A stretch of 64,000 nt of DNA from Methanocalculus natronophilus (GCF_038751955.1 NZ_JBCEXH010000003.1:1-64000), one strand, 5' to 3'. Shown: positions 51,777 through 61,431, counted from the first letter of the stretch. Numbers and translations are program-made. Notes: a model not told the origin generated them from the letters alone.

Positions 51777-52187
51777 TCAGGCTGGAAATGATCTTCCGTC
51801 CACCTGATCCGATGCCGGACGCGAGATATGCATCTGCACAATCTCCCACCGGTGTCCGGTGCCCCGGAGCACCATTGTGAAGCGCCAGCAGAACTCGTTT
51901 TCATCTGCTGTGAAGATGATATCTCCCATCACCCACCCGATTGTACCTTCAGCTTTTATCGTGCAGTCTGCCATCCTGACCGAGAGGCTGTCAATCTCCT
52001 CAAAATCGCGGCTGAGCTGTCTCTCCATCTCCTCCCGGTTTCTGATAATCTCATCCGCACCTGTTCCAAATCCCATCATGTCAATGGCAGTGATTCCGAG
52101 GATTCCCTCACGATCCTTCTGTGAGTAGAGATTACAGAAACGATCGAGCACCTCCTGTATCTGATCTTCTGTCTGTCTGCTGAGCAT
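51777..52187 (-). CDS. SnoaL/NTF2-like fold protein
   Basis: Small alpha+beta barrel protein, 136 residues, of the SnoaL-like or calcium/calmodulin-kinase association type. The helix LSRQTEDQIQEVLDRFCNLY leads into a cone with GILGITAIDMMGFGTGADE, GTIGWVMGDIIFTA and FCWRFTMVLRGTGHRWEIVQ. Members bind diverse ligands or are enzymes, so no reaction can be inferred. It is monocistronic, converges on purB and is followed upstream by the ABC transporter genes on the same strand. Confidence 0.8.
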   Translation of the reverse strand: MLSRQTEDQIQEVLDRFCNLYSQKDREGILGITAIDMMGFGTGADEIIRNREEMERQLSRDFEEIDSLSVRMADCTIKAEGTIGWVMGDIIFTADENEFCWRFTMVLRGTGHRWEIVQMHISRPASDQVDGRSFPA

Positions 52188-52281
52188 GGGATGCTATAGA
52201 TGACAGGGGTAGAAAAAGGTGTATGGTGGTCTGGTGTTTGGGTGATAGAGAGGAACCGGTTGTTCCCGGGGGTGTCCTCAC

Positions 52282-53451
52282 CTAATCATTCGAAAGCGCT
52301 TCGATTGGATTTAACTGTGCTGCCCGGTGAGCCGGGTAGACTCCGGCTGCAATACAGATGACGACGCCGATACACATGCCGTAGATGACGGTAAAGAGGG
52401 TATGAAATGTCATCAGATACTTGACATCCTGCATGATCAGCATGATCAAAAGCCCTCCACCGACGAAACTGAGCACTCCTCCGATGACTGATCCGATCAG
52501 CCCGAGAATTGCTGCTTCATAGAGGAACATCTTGCTGATGTCCACTTTTTGTGTCCCGATGCTCCGGAGAATACCAATCTCCTTGATCCGTTCATTCACC
52601 GAGATAAGCATCACATTCAGGATGCTGACTGCGGCAACAAGGAGCGATATGCCACCTATTGCAATCACAAAGAGCGATATCTGGCCGATAGCCTCCTGTA
52701 TGGATTCGAGGATCCCCCTGAAATCCATCACATTCACGACATCCTCCCGCCGGTTCAGCCGTCTTTCAATCTCGTCCTTTATACCGTCAATGTCATCAAC
52801 ATTCTCAATGGTTATGACCACCTGGTCATACTTGCCCCGCCCACCGTATCGGGATTCATACCATCGTTCTGATGCGATAATGGCATTATCTGTCTGAATA
52901 CCTGCACCAAATCCGGTGTTCTCGAGGATGCCGACAACCCTTGCCCGCTGTTCGCGTCCACCTGTGCCGATTGTGATGAAGTTTCCTTCACGAAGATCAT
53001 AACGGCGGGCAAAACTCTCCCCGACCATCACACCTTCGGTTCCTGAGACATAACGGCCTGATTTTATCTCAGTAAGCCGCTGGATCTCATGAGGATCGAC
53101 TCCATAGACAGAGGCATATCCACGATCATCACCAACCCTGATCTGGTCATAGGTCTGGTAAAATGCAATAACCGGGTTTCTCCCGGCTGCCATCTCGATC
53201 TGCCGGACATCCCTCTCTGTTATCCCGCTCTTTTCAGCGTCTGTAGAGGGTACTGCCGGGGTAATAATGAGCTGGTTGCCCATGCCCATCAGCTCATCCC
53301 CGACAGACTGTTCTATTGCGCCGCCAAGCATTCCCATCGAGGTGATTGCAACAACGCCGATGATGATACCAATGGCAGCAAGGATGGATCTGAAGAGGTT
53401 AAGTCTCACATTCCTCAACGCCAGGTCAAATGTTATGCCAGGGCGTATCAC
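52282..53451 (-). CDS. MacB/FtsX-type ABC transporter permease
   Basis: Permease of a lipoprotein- or peptide-type ABC exporter, 389 residues. A first helix (about 18-40, SILAAIGIIIGVVAITSMGM) is followed by a large exterior MacB domain (about 45-260). Three C-terminal helices (about 267-290, 315-345 and 350-378) form the FtsX module, with VNERIKEIGILRSIGTQK. The stop-to-start overlap with the ATPase gene is 4 bp. The substrate is unknown. Confidence 0.9.
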   Translation of the reverse strand: MIRPGITFDLALRNVRLNLFRSILAAIGIIIGVVAITSMGMLGGAIEQSVGDELMGMGNQLIITPAVPSTDAEKSGITERDVRQIEMAAGRNPVIAFYQTYDQIRVGDDRGYASVYGVDPHEIQRLTEIKSGRYVSGTEGVMVGESFARRYDLREGNFITIGTGGREQRARVVGILENTGFGAGIQTDNAIIASERWYESRYGGRGKYDQVVITIENVDDIDGIKDEIERRLNRREDVVNVMDFRGILESIQEAIGQISLFVIAIGGISLLVAAVSILNVMLISVNERIKEIGILRSIGTQKVDISKMFLYEAAILGLIGSVIGGVLSFVGGGLLIMLIMQDVKYLMTFHTLFTVIYGMCIGVVICIAAGVYPAHRAAQLNPIEALSND

Positions 53452-54128
53452 TGGATCACCCCGTCACGGATCGTGATTATGCGGTCGGCATAGGTTGCAA
53501 TCTCATCTGAGTGGGTAACCATCACAATCGTCTTTCCATGACCGTTGAGTTCTGTCAGGAGATCCATGATCTGCTGGCCGGTTTTGGAGTCCAGGTTGCC
53601 TGTCGGCTCATCACAGAGGAGGATCCTTGGGTCGTTTGCAAGGGCGCGGGCGATTGCCACACGCTGCTGCTGGCCACCGGAGAGCTGGTTTGGCGTATGG
53701 TGGATATGCCCTCCTTCAAGCCCGACCAGCCCGAGCAGTTCGGCGGGCCTGCCGCTTGTATCCCTGGCGCCCGTTTTCAGGATCAGGGGGTACTCAACAT
53801 TTTCAAATGCAGTTAATAGCGGGATTAAATTGAACTTCTGGAAGATGAAGCCGATTGCATCCCGCCTGAGGTCTGTCAGCTCGATATCCGAGAGTTCCCG
53901 GGTGTTCTTCCCTTCAATATACAGGTTGCCTTCTGTCGGCTGGTCAAGGCAGCCGATCTGGTTCAACAGGGTTGTCTTCCCCGATCCTGATGCACCCATG
54001 ATCGCAACAAACTCCCCAACACCGATATCAAGGGTGACACCATCCAGTGCATAGACATCCCCTGCCTCCATCGGGTATATTCGCCTGACATCTTCCAGCC
54101 GAATACAGGTATCTCTCATTCCTTCCAT
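53448..54128 (-). CDS. ABC transporter ATP-binding protein (MacB/LolD type)
   Basis: Nucleotide-binding subunit of the MacB-type exporter, 226 residues. Walker A is [11 protein letters not shown] (about 43-53), the signature [15 protein letters not shown] (about 147-161) and Walker [13 protein letters not shown]. Initiation may be at the ATG at 54128 or at 54119. A TATA-like element lies inside a 19-bp palindrome 39-57 bp upstream. The gene is divergent from the 68-residue putative regulator, whose promoter region carries the TGTTACA array. Confidence 0.93.
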   Translation of the reverse strand: MEGMRDTCIRLEDVRRIYPMEAGDVYALDGVTLDIGVGEFVAIMGASGSGKTTLLNQIGCLDQPTEGNLYIEGKNTRELSDIELTDLRRDAIGFIFQKFNLIPLLTAFENVEYPLILKTGARDTSGRPAELLGLVGLEGGHIHHTPNQLSGGQQQRVAIARALANDPRILLCDEPTGNLDSKTGQQIMDLLTELNGHGKTIVMVTHSDEIATYADRIITIRDGVIQ

Positions 54129-54166
54129 TACGTATGCCGGCTCCGTACTGTAAATATTGGTTTTTT

Positions 54167-54185
54167 CACCTTATAGTATGAGGTG
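54167..54185 (-). promoter_or_regulatory. 19-bp palindrome over the ABC transporter promoter
   Basis: CACCTTATAGTATGAGGTG pairs at 8 of 9 positions around a central G and includes the minus-strand TATA-like TACTATAAG. A protein bound here would block the ABC transporter promoter. Confidence 0.5.
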
Positions 54186-54248
54186 ATTTGTGGAACCCGG
54201 GTGACTGTTGTTTCATCCTGGAACTCCCCCTGCTCCATTGTTGCAGGG

Positions 54249-54320
54249 TGTAACAAACGTATTCCGGATATGTTACAATATGTTACACTGCCCCGAAACA
54301 ATATGTTACAATATGTAACA
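54249..54320. promoter_or_regulatory. array of five TGTTACA/TGTAACA heptamers
   Basis: Heptamers start at 54249 (TGTAACA), 54271, 54281 and 54304 (TGTTACA) and 54314 (TGTAACA). Two pairs share the spacer ATA: a direct repeat at 54271-54287 and an inverted repeat TGTTACAATATGTAACA at 54304-54320. The last abuts the TATA-like ACATATAT before the 68-residue gene. Spacings of about 10 and 22-23 bp match turns of the helix, which suggests cooperative binding. Confidence 0.6.
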
Positions 54321-54351
54321 TATATCATCTCTCACGCAGATCAGTATTCCC

Positions 54352-54558
54352 ATGTCCAGAGTGGTCAGGATTGCAGATGATGCCTATGATCTCGCACATG
54401 CGTATGGATCGTCTGTCAGCGAGGGTGTCCGTATCATGGACGCACTCATCCGGGAGTTACGGAGCAGATCCAAAGACGGCATTGATGAGAAAGCAATGGA
54501 GCGATTGATCAGGACAGCAGTCCGTGAAGAGATCGAGGCTGCAATCTACCGTGGGTAG
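54352..54558 (+). CDS. 68-residue putative DNA-binding protein (ribbon-helix-helix-like)
   Basis: I do not recognise a named family. The 68-residue product starts with a short strand-like segment, MSRVVRIADDAYDLAHAYG, then a helix, SVSEGVRIMDALIRELRSR. A second charged helix ends AVREEIEAAIYRG. The strand-helix-helix layout and size resemble ribbon-helix-helix regulators or antitoxins. No toxin-like partner is adjacent. The start ATG is about 32 bp after the TGTTACA array, consistent with autoregulation. It lies divergent from the MacB-type transporter and 86 bp before the asparagine-synthetase-like gene. Confidence 0.6.
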   Translation: MSRVVRIADDAYDLAHAYGSSVSEGVRIMDALIRELRSRSKDGIDEKAMERLIRTAVREEIEAAIYRG

Positions 54559-54644
54559 TCTGATTACCGGGGGTAGCCTGATGTATCATATGCGTTTCTT
54601 ATATGGAGAGAGTTGTGTGTACTATGTTTTCTGAGGTTTCACGG

Positions 54645-55661
54645 ATGGCTCAGGACTGCCTGATCAATGGATGGGTGGAGGAAGACGGCTCTCTCCTTCC
54701 CGATGACGAGATAAGGCGAGCAATCCTGCATGAACCTGATCGCGTCTGCAGGTTTGGCGGGGAATTTGCCATCACCTGTGGCAGATACCGGCTCCGCGAT
54801 CATCTCGGGATATTTCCAGGAGACGCTCCACCGGGGATATTTGAGAAAGATGCCAGCCCGATCTGCAGGATAGATCCGAACCCCCCGCTCATGCCGCTTG
54901 CCGATGCAATTCAGACGGCAGTCCGCCTGCGAAGCTCTGTACACAGTGTCGTCGCCCTCTCAGGGGGCGTTGATTCGGCTCTCATCGCCCGCCTGGCAGG
55001 TCGTCCCTGCATCGGTACCGGTCTGCCCGGATCGCACGATCTTCTCCGTGGCAGGGCCGTAGCTGAGCGTCTGGGCTGTCAATTTACCGCAATTGAGATC
55101 GATCCTGGAGAGGTTGAGGACGTGCTGATCCGGATTCTCCCGCATCTTCCTTCCAGAAGCCCTGTTGACGCCGGGATAGCAGCAACCCTCTTCTTCCTCT
55201 GCCGTGCAGCCGCTGAGATGGGCTATGATCGGATACTCTCCGGTCAGGGTGCCGACGAACTCTTCTGCGGATACACAAGGCATCTACAGAGCCTGGATCT
55301 GGCAGCAGATCGTGCAGGGGATCTGGCAGATCTCCCGCGCCAGCTTGCACGGGATCAGGCAGTTGCCGGCATCAGCGGTGTCTGGCTCTCCATGCCCTAC
55401 CTGGATCTCCGGGTTCTGCGCGCCGCAGACCATCTGCCTGTGAATGATATGATACAGTCAGGTGTCAGAAAATATCCCCTCCGCCTGGTTGCATCTGCTC
55501 ATATGCCAGAGGATATCGCATGGTATGAGAAGAAAGCGATGCAGTATGGGAGCGGTGTCTGGAAGACCATCCAGGCTCGTGCACAGGAAAGAGGTTTTAA
55601 AAGGGCAGTACAAGGGTACATGAATCATTTGCAGGAAGGTGGGGCAGAAGATGGTCTCTAA
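54645..55661 (+). CDS. asparagine-synthetase-like protein lacking the glutaminase active site
   Basis: ATP-pyrophosphatase of the AsnB C-terminal family, about 338 residues from ATG 54645. TGAGGT lies upstream of this ATG; ATGs at 54603 and 54624 are alternatives, but a TATA-like TTATATGG at 54598-54605 makes the first improbable. Only a shrunken N-terminal remnant (about 1-65, with FAITCGRYRLRDHLGIFPG) of the glutaminase domain remains, without the N-terminal Cys nucleophile. The synthetase domain has SGGVDSA (about 107-113), the ILSGQGADELFCGY loop (about 196-209) and LSMPYLDLRVL. The 3' end overlaps gatC by 11 bp. The function is uncertain: an ammonia-dependent Asn synthetase or another amide-forming enzyme. 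Confidence 0.82.
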   Translation: MAQDCLINGWVEEDGSLLPDDEIRRAILHEPDRVCRFGGEFAITCGRYRLRDHLGIFPGDAPPGIFEKDASPICRIDPNPPLMPLADAIQTAVRLRSSVHSVVALSGGVDSALIARLAGRPCIGTGLPGSHDLLRGRAVAERLGCQFTAIEIDPGEVEDVLIRILPHLPSRSPVDAGIAATLFFLCRAAAEMGYDRILSGQGADELFCGYTRHLQSLDLAADRAGDLADLPRQLARDQAVAGISGVWLSMPYLDLRVLRAADHLPVNDMIQSGVRKYPLRLVASAHMPEDIAWYEKKAMQYGSGVWKTIQARAQERGFKRAVQGYMNHLQEGGAEDGL

Positions 55662-55920
55662 AGAGGAAGTGGAACACATTGCCGCTATCGCTGATATCGG
55701 CATTGACGACTCGGAACTTGAGCTATTTACCAGCCAGTTCAATGAAATAATCGGATATTTTGATATTCTTGACTCAATCGAGGAGGGTTTGGACAGTACT
55801 CAGACCCGGCACAATGTCTTCCGCGAGGATGTGCCTCTCCCCTCACTCTCACAGGAAGACGCTCTTTTGAACTCAACTGATCCGGAAGATGGGTTCATTC
55901 GGGCACCGCGGGTGATCTGA
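55651..55920 (+). CDS. gatC: Asp/Glu-tRNA amidotransferase subunit C
   Basis: Small scaffold of GatCAB, which converts misacylated Asp-tRNA(Asn) and Glu-tRNA(Gln); 89 residues. The start is ATG 55651 (MVSKEEVEHIAAIADIGI), overlapping the preceding gene by 11 bp. An AGGAAGGTG ribosome-binding site lies 9 bases upstream, and a GTG at 55639 is an alternative. The typical helix ELELFTSQFNEIIGYFDILD and LRDDVP-like FREDVPLPS are seen. The stop is directly followed by the gatA ATG. Confidence 0.93.
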   Translation: MVSKEEVEHIAAIADIGIDDSELELFTSQFNEIIGYFDILDSIEEGLDSTQTRHNVFREDVPLPSLSQEDALLNSTDPEDGFIRAPRVI

Positions 55921-57219
55921 ATGGGTGGCCGGTTTGTCTTTGAAAAGCCTGATCCCCACAACGCATTCATCACCAGGTGTATGGATGTTGCATACGGAGA
56001 TGGTCCGCTCTCCGGCATCCCAATAGGCATCAAGGATAATATCTCCACTGCCGGTATTCCCACCACCTGCGCTTCAAAGATACTTGAAGGCTATATTCCA
56101 CCCTATGACGCCCATGTGATCACCCTCCTCAGATCAGCTGGAGCTGCAATCGTTGGCAAGACCAATATGGACGAGTTTGGTATGGGAACCACCACGGAAA
56201 ATTCCGCATATGGTCCGACACAGAACCCGGCTGATCCAACACGTGCACCCGGCGGATCATCCGGGGGATCGGCAGCAGCCGTGGCATCAGGGCTTGTCAG
56301 GATGGCGCTTGGTACAGATACCGGCGGCTCCATCCGGTGCCCTGCATCCTTCTGCGGGATCGTTGGCCTGAAACCGACCTATGGCCGTGTATCCCGCCAC
56401 GGGCTGATCGCGTATGCAAATTCGTTTGAGCAGATCGGCCCTCTTGCCCGGAATGTAGGGGATTGCGCACTCCTCTACTCTGTCATTGCCGGTTATGATC
56501 CAAAGGATGGAACAAGCCTTGATCTCCCACCCCCTGCCCCACTGCAGGCAGAGATACAGGGGAAGCGGATCGGTGTTCCTGCAGAGTTCTTTGGCGAAGG
56601 CGTAAACCCTGAGGTGGCTGATGTCGTCAGATCCGCAATAGACCGGCTTGCAGACCTTGGAGCAGAGGTTGTCTCCTGCACCATGCCGAGCATGCGGTAT
56701 GCCCTTGCTGCCTACTATGTCACCTCAATGGGAGAGGCTGCATCCAATCTCGGGAGATATGATGGTGTCAGGTATGGGCCGGCACCTGAATTCTTCCGCC
56801 CCTGGCATGATGCCTACTCGCGTCTCAGAAAGGAGTATTTCTCTGAAGAGGTCAGGCGCCGGATCCTGCTTGGGACATTTTCCCTCTCTGCCGGATACCA
56901 GGGCAAATACTATGCAAAGGCCCAGAAGGCACGTTCTATGGTTCGCTCAGACTTTAACCGTCTCTTTGAAGAGGTTGATATCATCGCGGGACCGACGATG
57001 CCCTCGGTTGCCTTCCGGCTTGGAAAATCCTGTGACCCTCTCTCGATGTACCTGGCAGATATCCTGACGGTTCCTGCAAACCTTGCAGGCATCCCGGCAG
57101 TCTCGGTTCCCTGCGGAACAGCAGGCGGCCTGCCTGTCGGCCTCCAGCTGATGGGAAGGCACTTTGCAGAGGATGAAATCCTTGCGGCTGCACTTGCCTT
57201 TGAGGAGGGATCAGCATGA
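55921..57219 (+). CDS. gatA: Asp/Glu-tRNA amidotransferase subunit A
   Basis: Amidase subunit of GatCAB that releases ammonia from glutamine; 432 residues. The Ser-cisSer-Lys triad is visible: Lys in GIPIGIKDNIS (about 37-44), cis-Ser in PGGSSGGSAAAVASG (about 104-118) and the nucleophilic Ser in GTDTGGSIRCPASF (about 128-141). The C-terminal part (about 350-432) includes GPTMPSVAF and LPVGLQLMG. It is adjacent to gatC and overlaps gatB by 4 bp (ATGA). Confidence 0.96.
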   Translation: MGGRFVFEKPDPHNAFITRCMDVAYGDGPLSGIPIGIKDNISTAGIPTTCASKILEGYIPPYDAHVITLLRSAGAAIVGKTNMDEFGMGTTTENSAYGPTQNPADPTRAPGGSSGGSAAAVASGLVRMALGTDTGGSIRCPASFCGIVGLKPTYGRVSRHGLIAYANSFEQIGPLARNVGDCALLYSVIAGYDPKDGTSLDLPPPAPLQAEIQGKRIGVPAEFFGEGVNPEVADVVRSAIDRLADLGAEVVSCTMPSMRYALAAYYVTSMGEAASNLGRYDGVRYGPAPEFFRPWHDAYSRLRKEYFSEEVRRRILLGTFSLSAGYQGKYYAKAQKARSMVRSDFNRLFEEVDIIAGPTMPSVAFRLGKSCDPLSMYLADILTVPANLAGIPAVSVPCGTAGGLPVGLQLMGRHFAEDEILAAALAFEEGSA

Positions 57220-58628
57220 CTGTCATCATCGGCCTTGAGATCCACTGTCAGCTGAATACACAAACCAAGCTTTTCTGCGGTTGTTCGACAGACTACCGGG
57301 AAGACGGACCAAACACCCATGTCTGTCCGGTCTGTCTCGGCCTTCCGGGTTCTCTCCCGATAACAAACAGGCAGGCTGTCATCTATGCCCTTCGTGTTGC
57401 AAAGGCGCTCCACTGCGAGGTTCCGGAGGTCTCGGAATTTGCCCGGAAGAACTACTTCTACCCGGATCTGGCAAAAGCCTACCAGATCACCCAGTATGAC
57501 AAGCCCCTTGCGGTTGGCGGCTACATCGATATTGAGGGTGAAGATGGCGGCGAGAAGCGGATACAGCTTACCCGCATCCATATGGAAGAGGATCCCGGCC
57601 GCCTTCTCCATATGGGAAGCGGTGATCGCGGCCGCTACACTCTCGTCGACTACAACCGTTCCGGCGTTCCCTTAATCGAGATTGTGACTGAACCTGAGCT
57701 TTCATCCCCAAAAGAGGCGAGGAGATTTTTAAACAAACTCAGGGCAACACTTGAATATCTTGGAACCTTTGATTCTGAAAAAGAAGGCTCACTCAGGGTT
57801 GATGCGAATATATCCATCAAAGGTCATGAGCGGGTTGAGGTCAAGAACATCACCAGCTACAAGGGTGTTGAAAAGGCTCTTATGTTTGAGATTACCCGGC
57901 AGAAGGGGATGATCCGGAGGAATGCGACAATTGTGCGTGAGACACGGCATTACCAGGAAGCCCGCGGGGTCACTACATCAGCCCGTTCAAAAGAGTTTGA
58001 ACATGACTACCGGTACTTCCCTGAGCCGGATCTCGCGCTTCTCAGGGTCAGTTCGTGGGTAGATGAGATTACCCTCCCCGAACTCCCTGATGCCAGGCTG
58101 GATCGGTTTATGAAGGACTATGGCCTCTCGAAAAACCATGCACGCACCCTGACAGGCGATCTCAGGCTTGCAGACTTTTTCGAGGAGGTCTGCACCGGTA
58201 TCCCGGAGATTGCAGCTCCCTGGACTGCTGATATCCTGCTTGGAGAGCTGAACTACCGTGATATGCCCATCTCAAAGGTTCCGGTACAGGCGTTTCGATC
58301 TCTTCTCATGGAGGTGAAGAAAGCCTCTGTCACAGACAAATCCGCTGTTGAGGTACTGAGACTGATGCTGAACCAGGTGATGGACGGCACTCCTCCTGAG
58401 ATGGCAGACGAGATCATCGCCCGGCTTGGCCTGGCAAAAGAAGAAGGAGATTCAATTGTGGAGATTGTCACCTCGGTTCTTGCAGAGCATGAGGCTGCTG
58501 TCGCTGATCACCGTGCAGGAAAGCCCGGGGCGATCAACTTCCTTGTCGGCCAGGTGATGAAAGCAACGAGAGGAAGAGCTGATCCAAAAGAGATTGGACG
58601 GATCATAGGGGATCTCCTGAAAGAATAG
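57216..58628 (+). CDS. gatB: Asp/Glu-tRNA amidotransferase subunit B
   Basis: tRNA-binding and transamidating subunit of GatCAB, 470 residues. The N-terminal signature GLEIHCQLNTQTKLFCGCS (about 6-24) and CPVCLGLPGSLP belong to the cradle domain, with zinc-type cysteines. The activated-intermediate site lies near YFYPDLAKAYQITQYDKPL (about 81-99). The conserved RSKEFEHDYRYFPEPDL follows near residue 252. The helical and YqeY-like tail (about 330-470) ends the protein. The topA gene follows 10 bp later. Confidence 0.96.
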   Translation: MTVIIGLEIHCQLNTQTKLFCGCSTDYREDGPNTHVCPVCLGLPGSLPITNRQAVIYALRVAKALHCEVPEVSEFARKNYFYPDLAKAYQITQYDKPLAVGGYIDIEGEDGGEKRIQLTRIHMEEDPGRLLHMGSGDRGRYTLVDYNRSGVPLIEIVTEPELSSPKEARRFLNKLRATLEYLGTFDSEKEGSLRVDANISIKGHERVEVKNITSYKGVEKALMFEITRQKGMIRRNATIVRETRHYQEARGVTTSARSKEFEHDYRYFPEPDLALLRVSSWVDEITLPELPDARLDRFMKDYGLSKNHARTLTGDLRLADFFEEVCTGIPEIAAPWTADILLGELNYRDMPISKVPVQAFRSLLMEVKKASVTDKSAVEVLRLMLNQVMDGTPPEMADEIIARLGLAKEEGDSIVEIVTSVLAEHEAAVADHRAGKPGAINFLVGQVMKATRGRADPKEIGRIIGDLLKE

Positions 58629-58638
58629 AAGCGGGGAC

Positions 58639-61431
58639 GTGTTTGTTGTGCACCTGATAATAGCTGAGAAAAATATTGCAGCACGGAGGATAGCTGAGAT
58701 CCTCGCAGGAAAGGAGAAGGTCCAGGCGAAAAAGGATGGGGCAGCCAACCTCTATATTTTTGGAGATACCCGTGTGATCGGCCTTCGCGGCCATGTTGTC
58801 GAGGTTGATTTCGAACCAGGATATGACAACTGGCGCAGTACAACCCACCCTCCCCGCACCCTGATTGACGCAGGCATCATCAAGCGGCCGACAGAGAAGA
58901 AGATCGTGGCAATCCTTCAGAAAATCGCAAGGAAAGCTGAATCTGTCACGATTGCAACCGATTATGACACCGAAGGCGAACTGATCGGCAAGGAAGCCTA
59001 TGAACTTGTCCGTGCCGTCAACAGGGACGTTGCAATCGATCGTGCCCGGTTCTCAGCTATCACGGCAGAAGAGATAAAAAAGGCCTTTTCTGAAACAAAT
59101 CCTCTCGACTTTCATCTTGCAGCAGCAGGAGAGACCCGCCAGATTGTTGATCTTGTCTGGGGAGCATCACTGACCCGTTTCATCTCGATTGCAGCAAAAC
59201 GGGGTGGCGGGAACATCCTCTCTGTTGGCCGTGTCCAGAGCCCGACGCTGGCGATGATCGTCGAACGCGAACGGGAGATCGAGGCTTTTGTTCCGGAGAC
59301 GTACTGGATGGTCAGGCTTCTGACAGAGCGGGACGATTCCCCCTTTGAGGCACGGCATACGCATGGCAGGTTCAAAGAGAAGAAAGAGGCCGAGGCTGCG
59401 GTTCAGGCATCAGTTCCCCCGCTTACCGTCACCGACGTGATCGAAGGCGAGAAGAATGATCGCGCCCCATCCCCTCTTGATACAACAACCCTGATTGTTG
59501 CTGCCGGGCGTCTTGGTTATTCTGCTGCAAATGCGATGCGGGTGGCAGAAGATCTCTATATGAACGGGTACATCTCCTATCCGAGAACTGACAACACCGT
59601 CTACCCAAAGAGCCTGAACCTCCGGGGGATCGTCACTGATCTCTCACGGGGAGTGTTTGCAGAGGATGGACGGTGGGTAACTGCCAATATGCGGCAAAAC
59701 CCGACCCGCGGCAAGAAAGAGACAACAGATCACCCGCCCATACACCCTGTAAGCTATGGGAGCCCTGATCAGATCGGTGAGGGGGCATGGAAACTCTATG
59801 AGTTCATTGTCAGGAGATATTTTGCAACCCTCTCTCCTGATGCGAAATGGAAAACCCAGAAAGTCAATCTTCTAGCTGGCAGTGAACACTATACCACAAC
59901 CGGCAGCCGGCTGCATGTTCCCGGGTACAGATCAGTATACCCGTACTCTGATGCAAAAGAGCTGGTGCTGCCAAAACTCGCAGAAGGGATGGTGCTCCCA
60001 ATCAATGCTGTTCACCTGGATGAGAAGGAGACAAAGCCGCCCGCACGCTACACCCAGAGCCGCCTGATCCAGAAGATGGAGGAGCTTGGACTCGGTACAA
60101 AGAGCACCCGGCATGAGGTGATCCAGAAACTGATTGCCAGGAAGTACATCGAAGGTAACCCGCTTCGTCCGACACTTGTCGGACGTGCAGTCACCGATAC
60201 GCTCTCTGAGTATGCAGATACCATCACAAAACCCGGGATGACCAGGTCACTTGAAGACCATATGAACCAGATCAAGGTCAATACGAAGGGAAAAACAGAG
60301 GTTATTGAAGAATCCCGAGAGATGCTGAACCGTGTCTTCGACCAGCTCGAGGAGAACGAGGAGCTGATTGGCCGCGATATCATGGAGATGACGGTGGAGG
60401 AGTCGATGATTGGTCCATGCCCGTCATGCGGCCATCAGCTTCGTATCAGGAGGATGGGGAGTTCCCAGTTTATCGGGTGTATGCACTATCCGGACTGCAG
60501 CTTCAACATCAGCCTGCCACCCGGGACGTGGGGTGGTGCCGTCAGGACAAAAGATCTCTGCCCGGAACATAATCTCCATCATATCAGGCTTGTCAGAAAA
60601 GGGGCACGGCCATGGGATCTCGGCTGCCCTCTCTGTTCGCATATTGAATCAAACAGGGAGGCTCTTGCTATGATTCCGGACTGTACAGGTGACCGCATCA
60701 AAAAACTTCATGCCAATCATCTCTATGCAATAACGGACATAACAAACCTGCAGGCAGAAGAGCTTGCCCGAATTCTGGGGATATCGGAAACGGCAGCAGA
60801 ATCGCTACGGAGGGGTGCAGAGGAGGTCATTGAACGGCTCAGGCGGAGAACCGGGATGAAGAAGTTCATCCGGAGCCATATCGCACCAAGAAGAGGGAGA
60901 AGTCCGGCAAAGGTTGCCAAAACACTCTATGAGGCAGGTGTTGAGGATATCACTGCGCTTGGTGGCGCTGACCCAAATCTCCTGAAACAGGCAGGTATAA
61001 GCGATGATGAAGCGGCAACACTGCTGCAGGCGGCAAAAAAGGAGAGTGATACACGAATTCTCCGTGAGATTGGTATACCTGCTGTCTCCCTGAAAAAATA
61101 CCAGGCTGCCGGGATCTCTGCTCCAGAGGACTTTATGCGGATACACCCGGCAGGAATTGCGCTTGCATCCGGTGTTACCATCGAGACTGTGATAAAGCAT
61201 GTCTCACTCGTCTGCGACTATTATCAGCAGCCCGCACCGGAAAAGATCAGTAAAGCCGCATTTGAAAAAGGACAAAAAGAGCTTGTAGAGATCCCCGGTA
61301 TCGGGGATTCCACCCTGAGAAAACTTGCGGATGCTGGCATTTATAATAAAAAAACACTTCTTGCCGCAGAGGGTGATCTTTTCGGACTGTCGGGAGATGT
61401 TGTATCAAAATTGCAAAAGGAGGCGGCATGA
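58639..61431 (+). CDS. topA: DNA topoisomerase I (type IA) with long helix-hairpin-helix tail
   Basis: Type IA topoisomerase relaxing negative supercoils, 930 residues; GTG start at 58639, or the second GTG at 58648. The TOPRIM domain starts [17 protein letters not shown] and carries [10 protein letters not shown] (about 114-123). The catalytic Tyr lies in YISYPRTDN (about residue 314). Zinc ribbons begin at [12 protein letters not shown] (about 593) and CPLC (about 668). The last 230 residues hold several helix-hairpin-helix-like units, for example [15 protein letters not shown] and [15 protein letters not shown]. The start is 10 bp after gatB; the stop overlaps the GGGP synthase start by 4 bp. 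Confidence 0.95.
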   Translation: MFVVHLIIAEKNIAARRIAEILAGKEKVQAKKDGAANLYIFGDTRVIGLRGHVVEVDFEPGYDNWRSTTHPPRTLIDAGIIKRPTEKKIVAILQKIARKAESVTIATDYDTEGELIGKEAYELVRAVNRDVAIDRARFSAITAEEIKKAFSETNPLDFHLAAAGETRQIVDLVWGASLTRFISIAAKRGGGNILSVGRVQSPTLAMIVEREREIEAFVPETYWMVRLLTERDDSPFEARHTHGRFKEKKEAEAAVQASVPPLTVTDVIEGEKNDRAPSPLDTTTLIVAAGRLGYSAANAMRVAEDLYMNGYISYPRTDNTVYPKSLNLRGIVTDLSRGVFAEDGRWVTANMRQNPTRGKKETTDHPPIHPVSYGSPDQIGEGAWKLYEFIVRRYFATLSPDAKWKTQKVNLLAGSEHYTTTGSRLHVPGYRSVYPYSDAKELVLPKLAEGMVLPINAVHLDEKETKPPARYTQSRLIQKMEELGLGTKSTRHEVIQKLIARKYIEGNPLRPTLVGRAVTDTLSEYADTITKPGMTRSLEDHMNQIKVNTKGKTEVIEESREMLNRVFDQLEENEELIGRDIMEMTVEESMIGPCPSCGHQLRIRRMGSSQFIGCMHYPDCSFNISLPPGTWGGAVRTKDLCPEHNLHHIRLVRKGARPWDLGCPLCSHIESNREALAMIPDCTGDRIKKLHANHLYAITDITNLQAEELARILGISETAAESLRRGAEEVIERLRRRTGMKKFIRSHIAPRRGRSPAKVAKTLYEAGVEDITALGGADPNLLKQAGISDDEAATLLQAAKKESDTRILREIGIPAVSLKKYQAAGISAPEDFMRIHPAGIALASGVTIETVIKHVSLVCDYYQQPAPEKISKAAFEKGQKELVEIPGIGDSTLRKLADAGIYNKKTLLAAEGDLFGLSGDVVSKLQKEAA

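Noticed and set aside
54352-54558. Toxin-antitoxin pair
   Set aside because: The 68-residue protein could resemble an antitoxin, but no small toxin-like gene is adjacent on either side.
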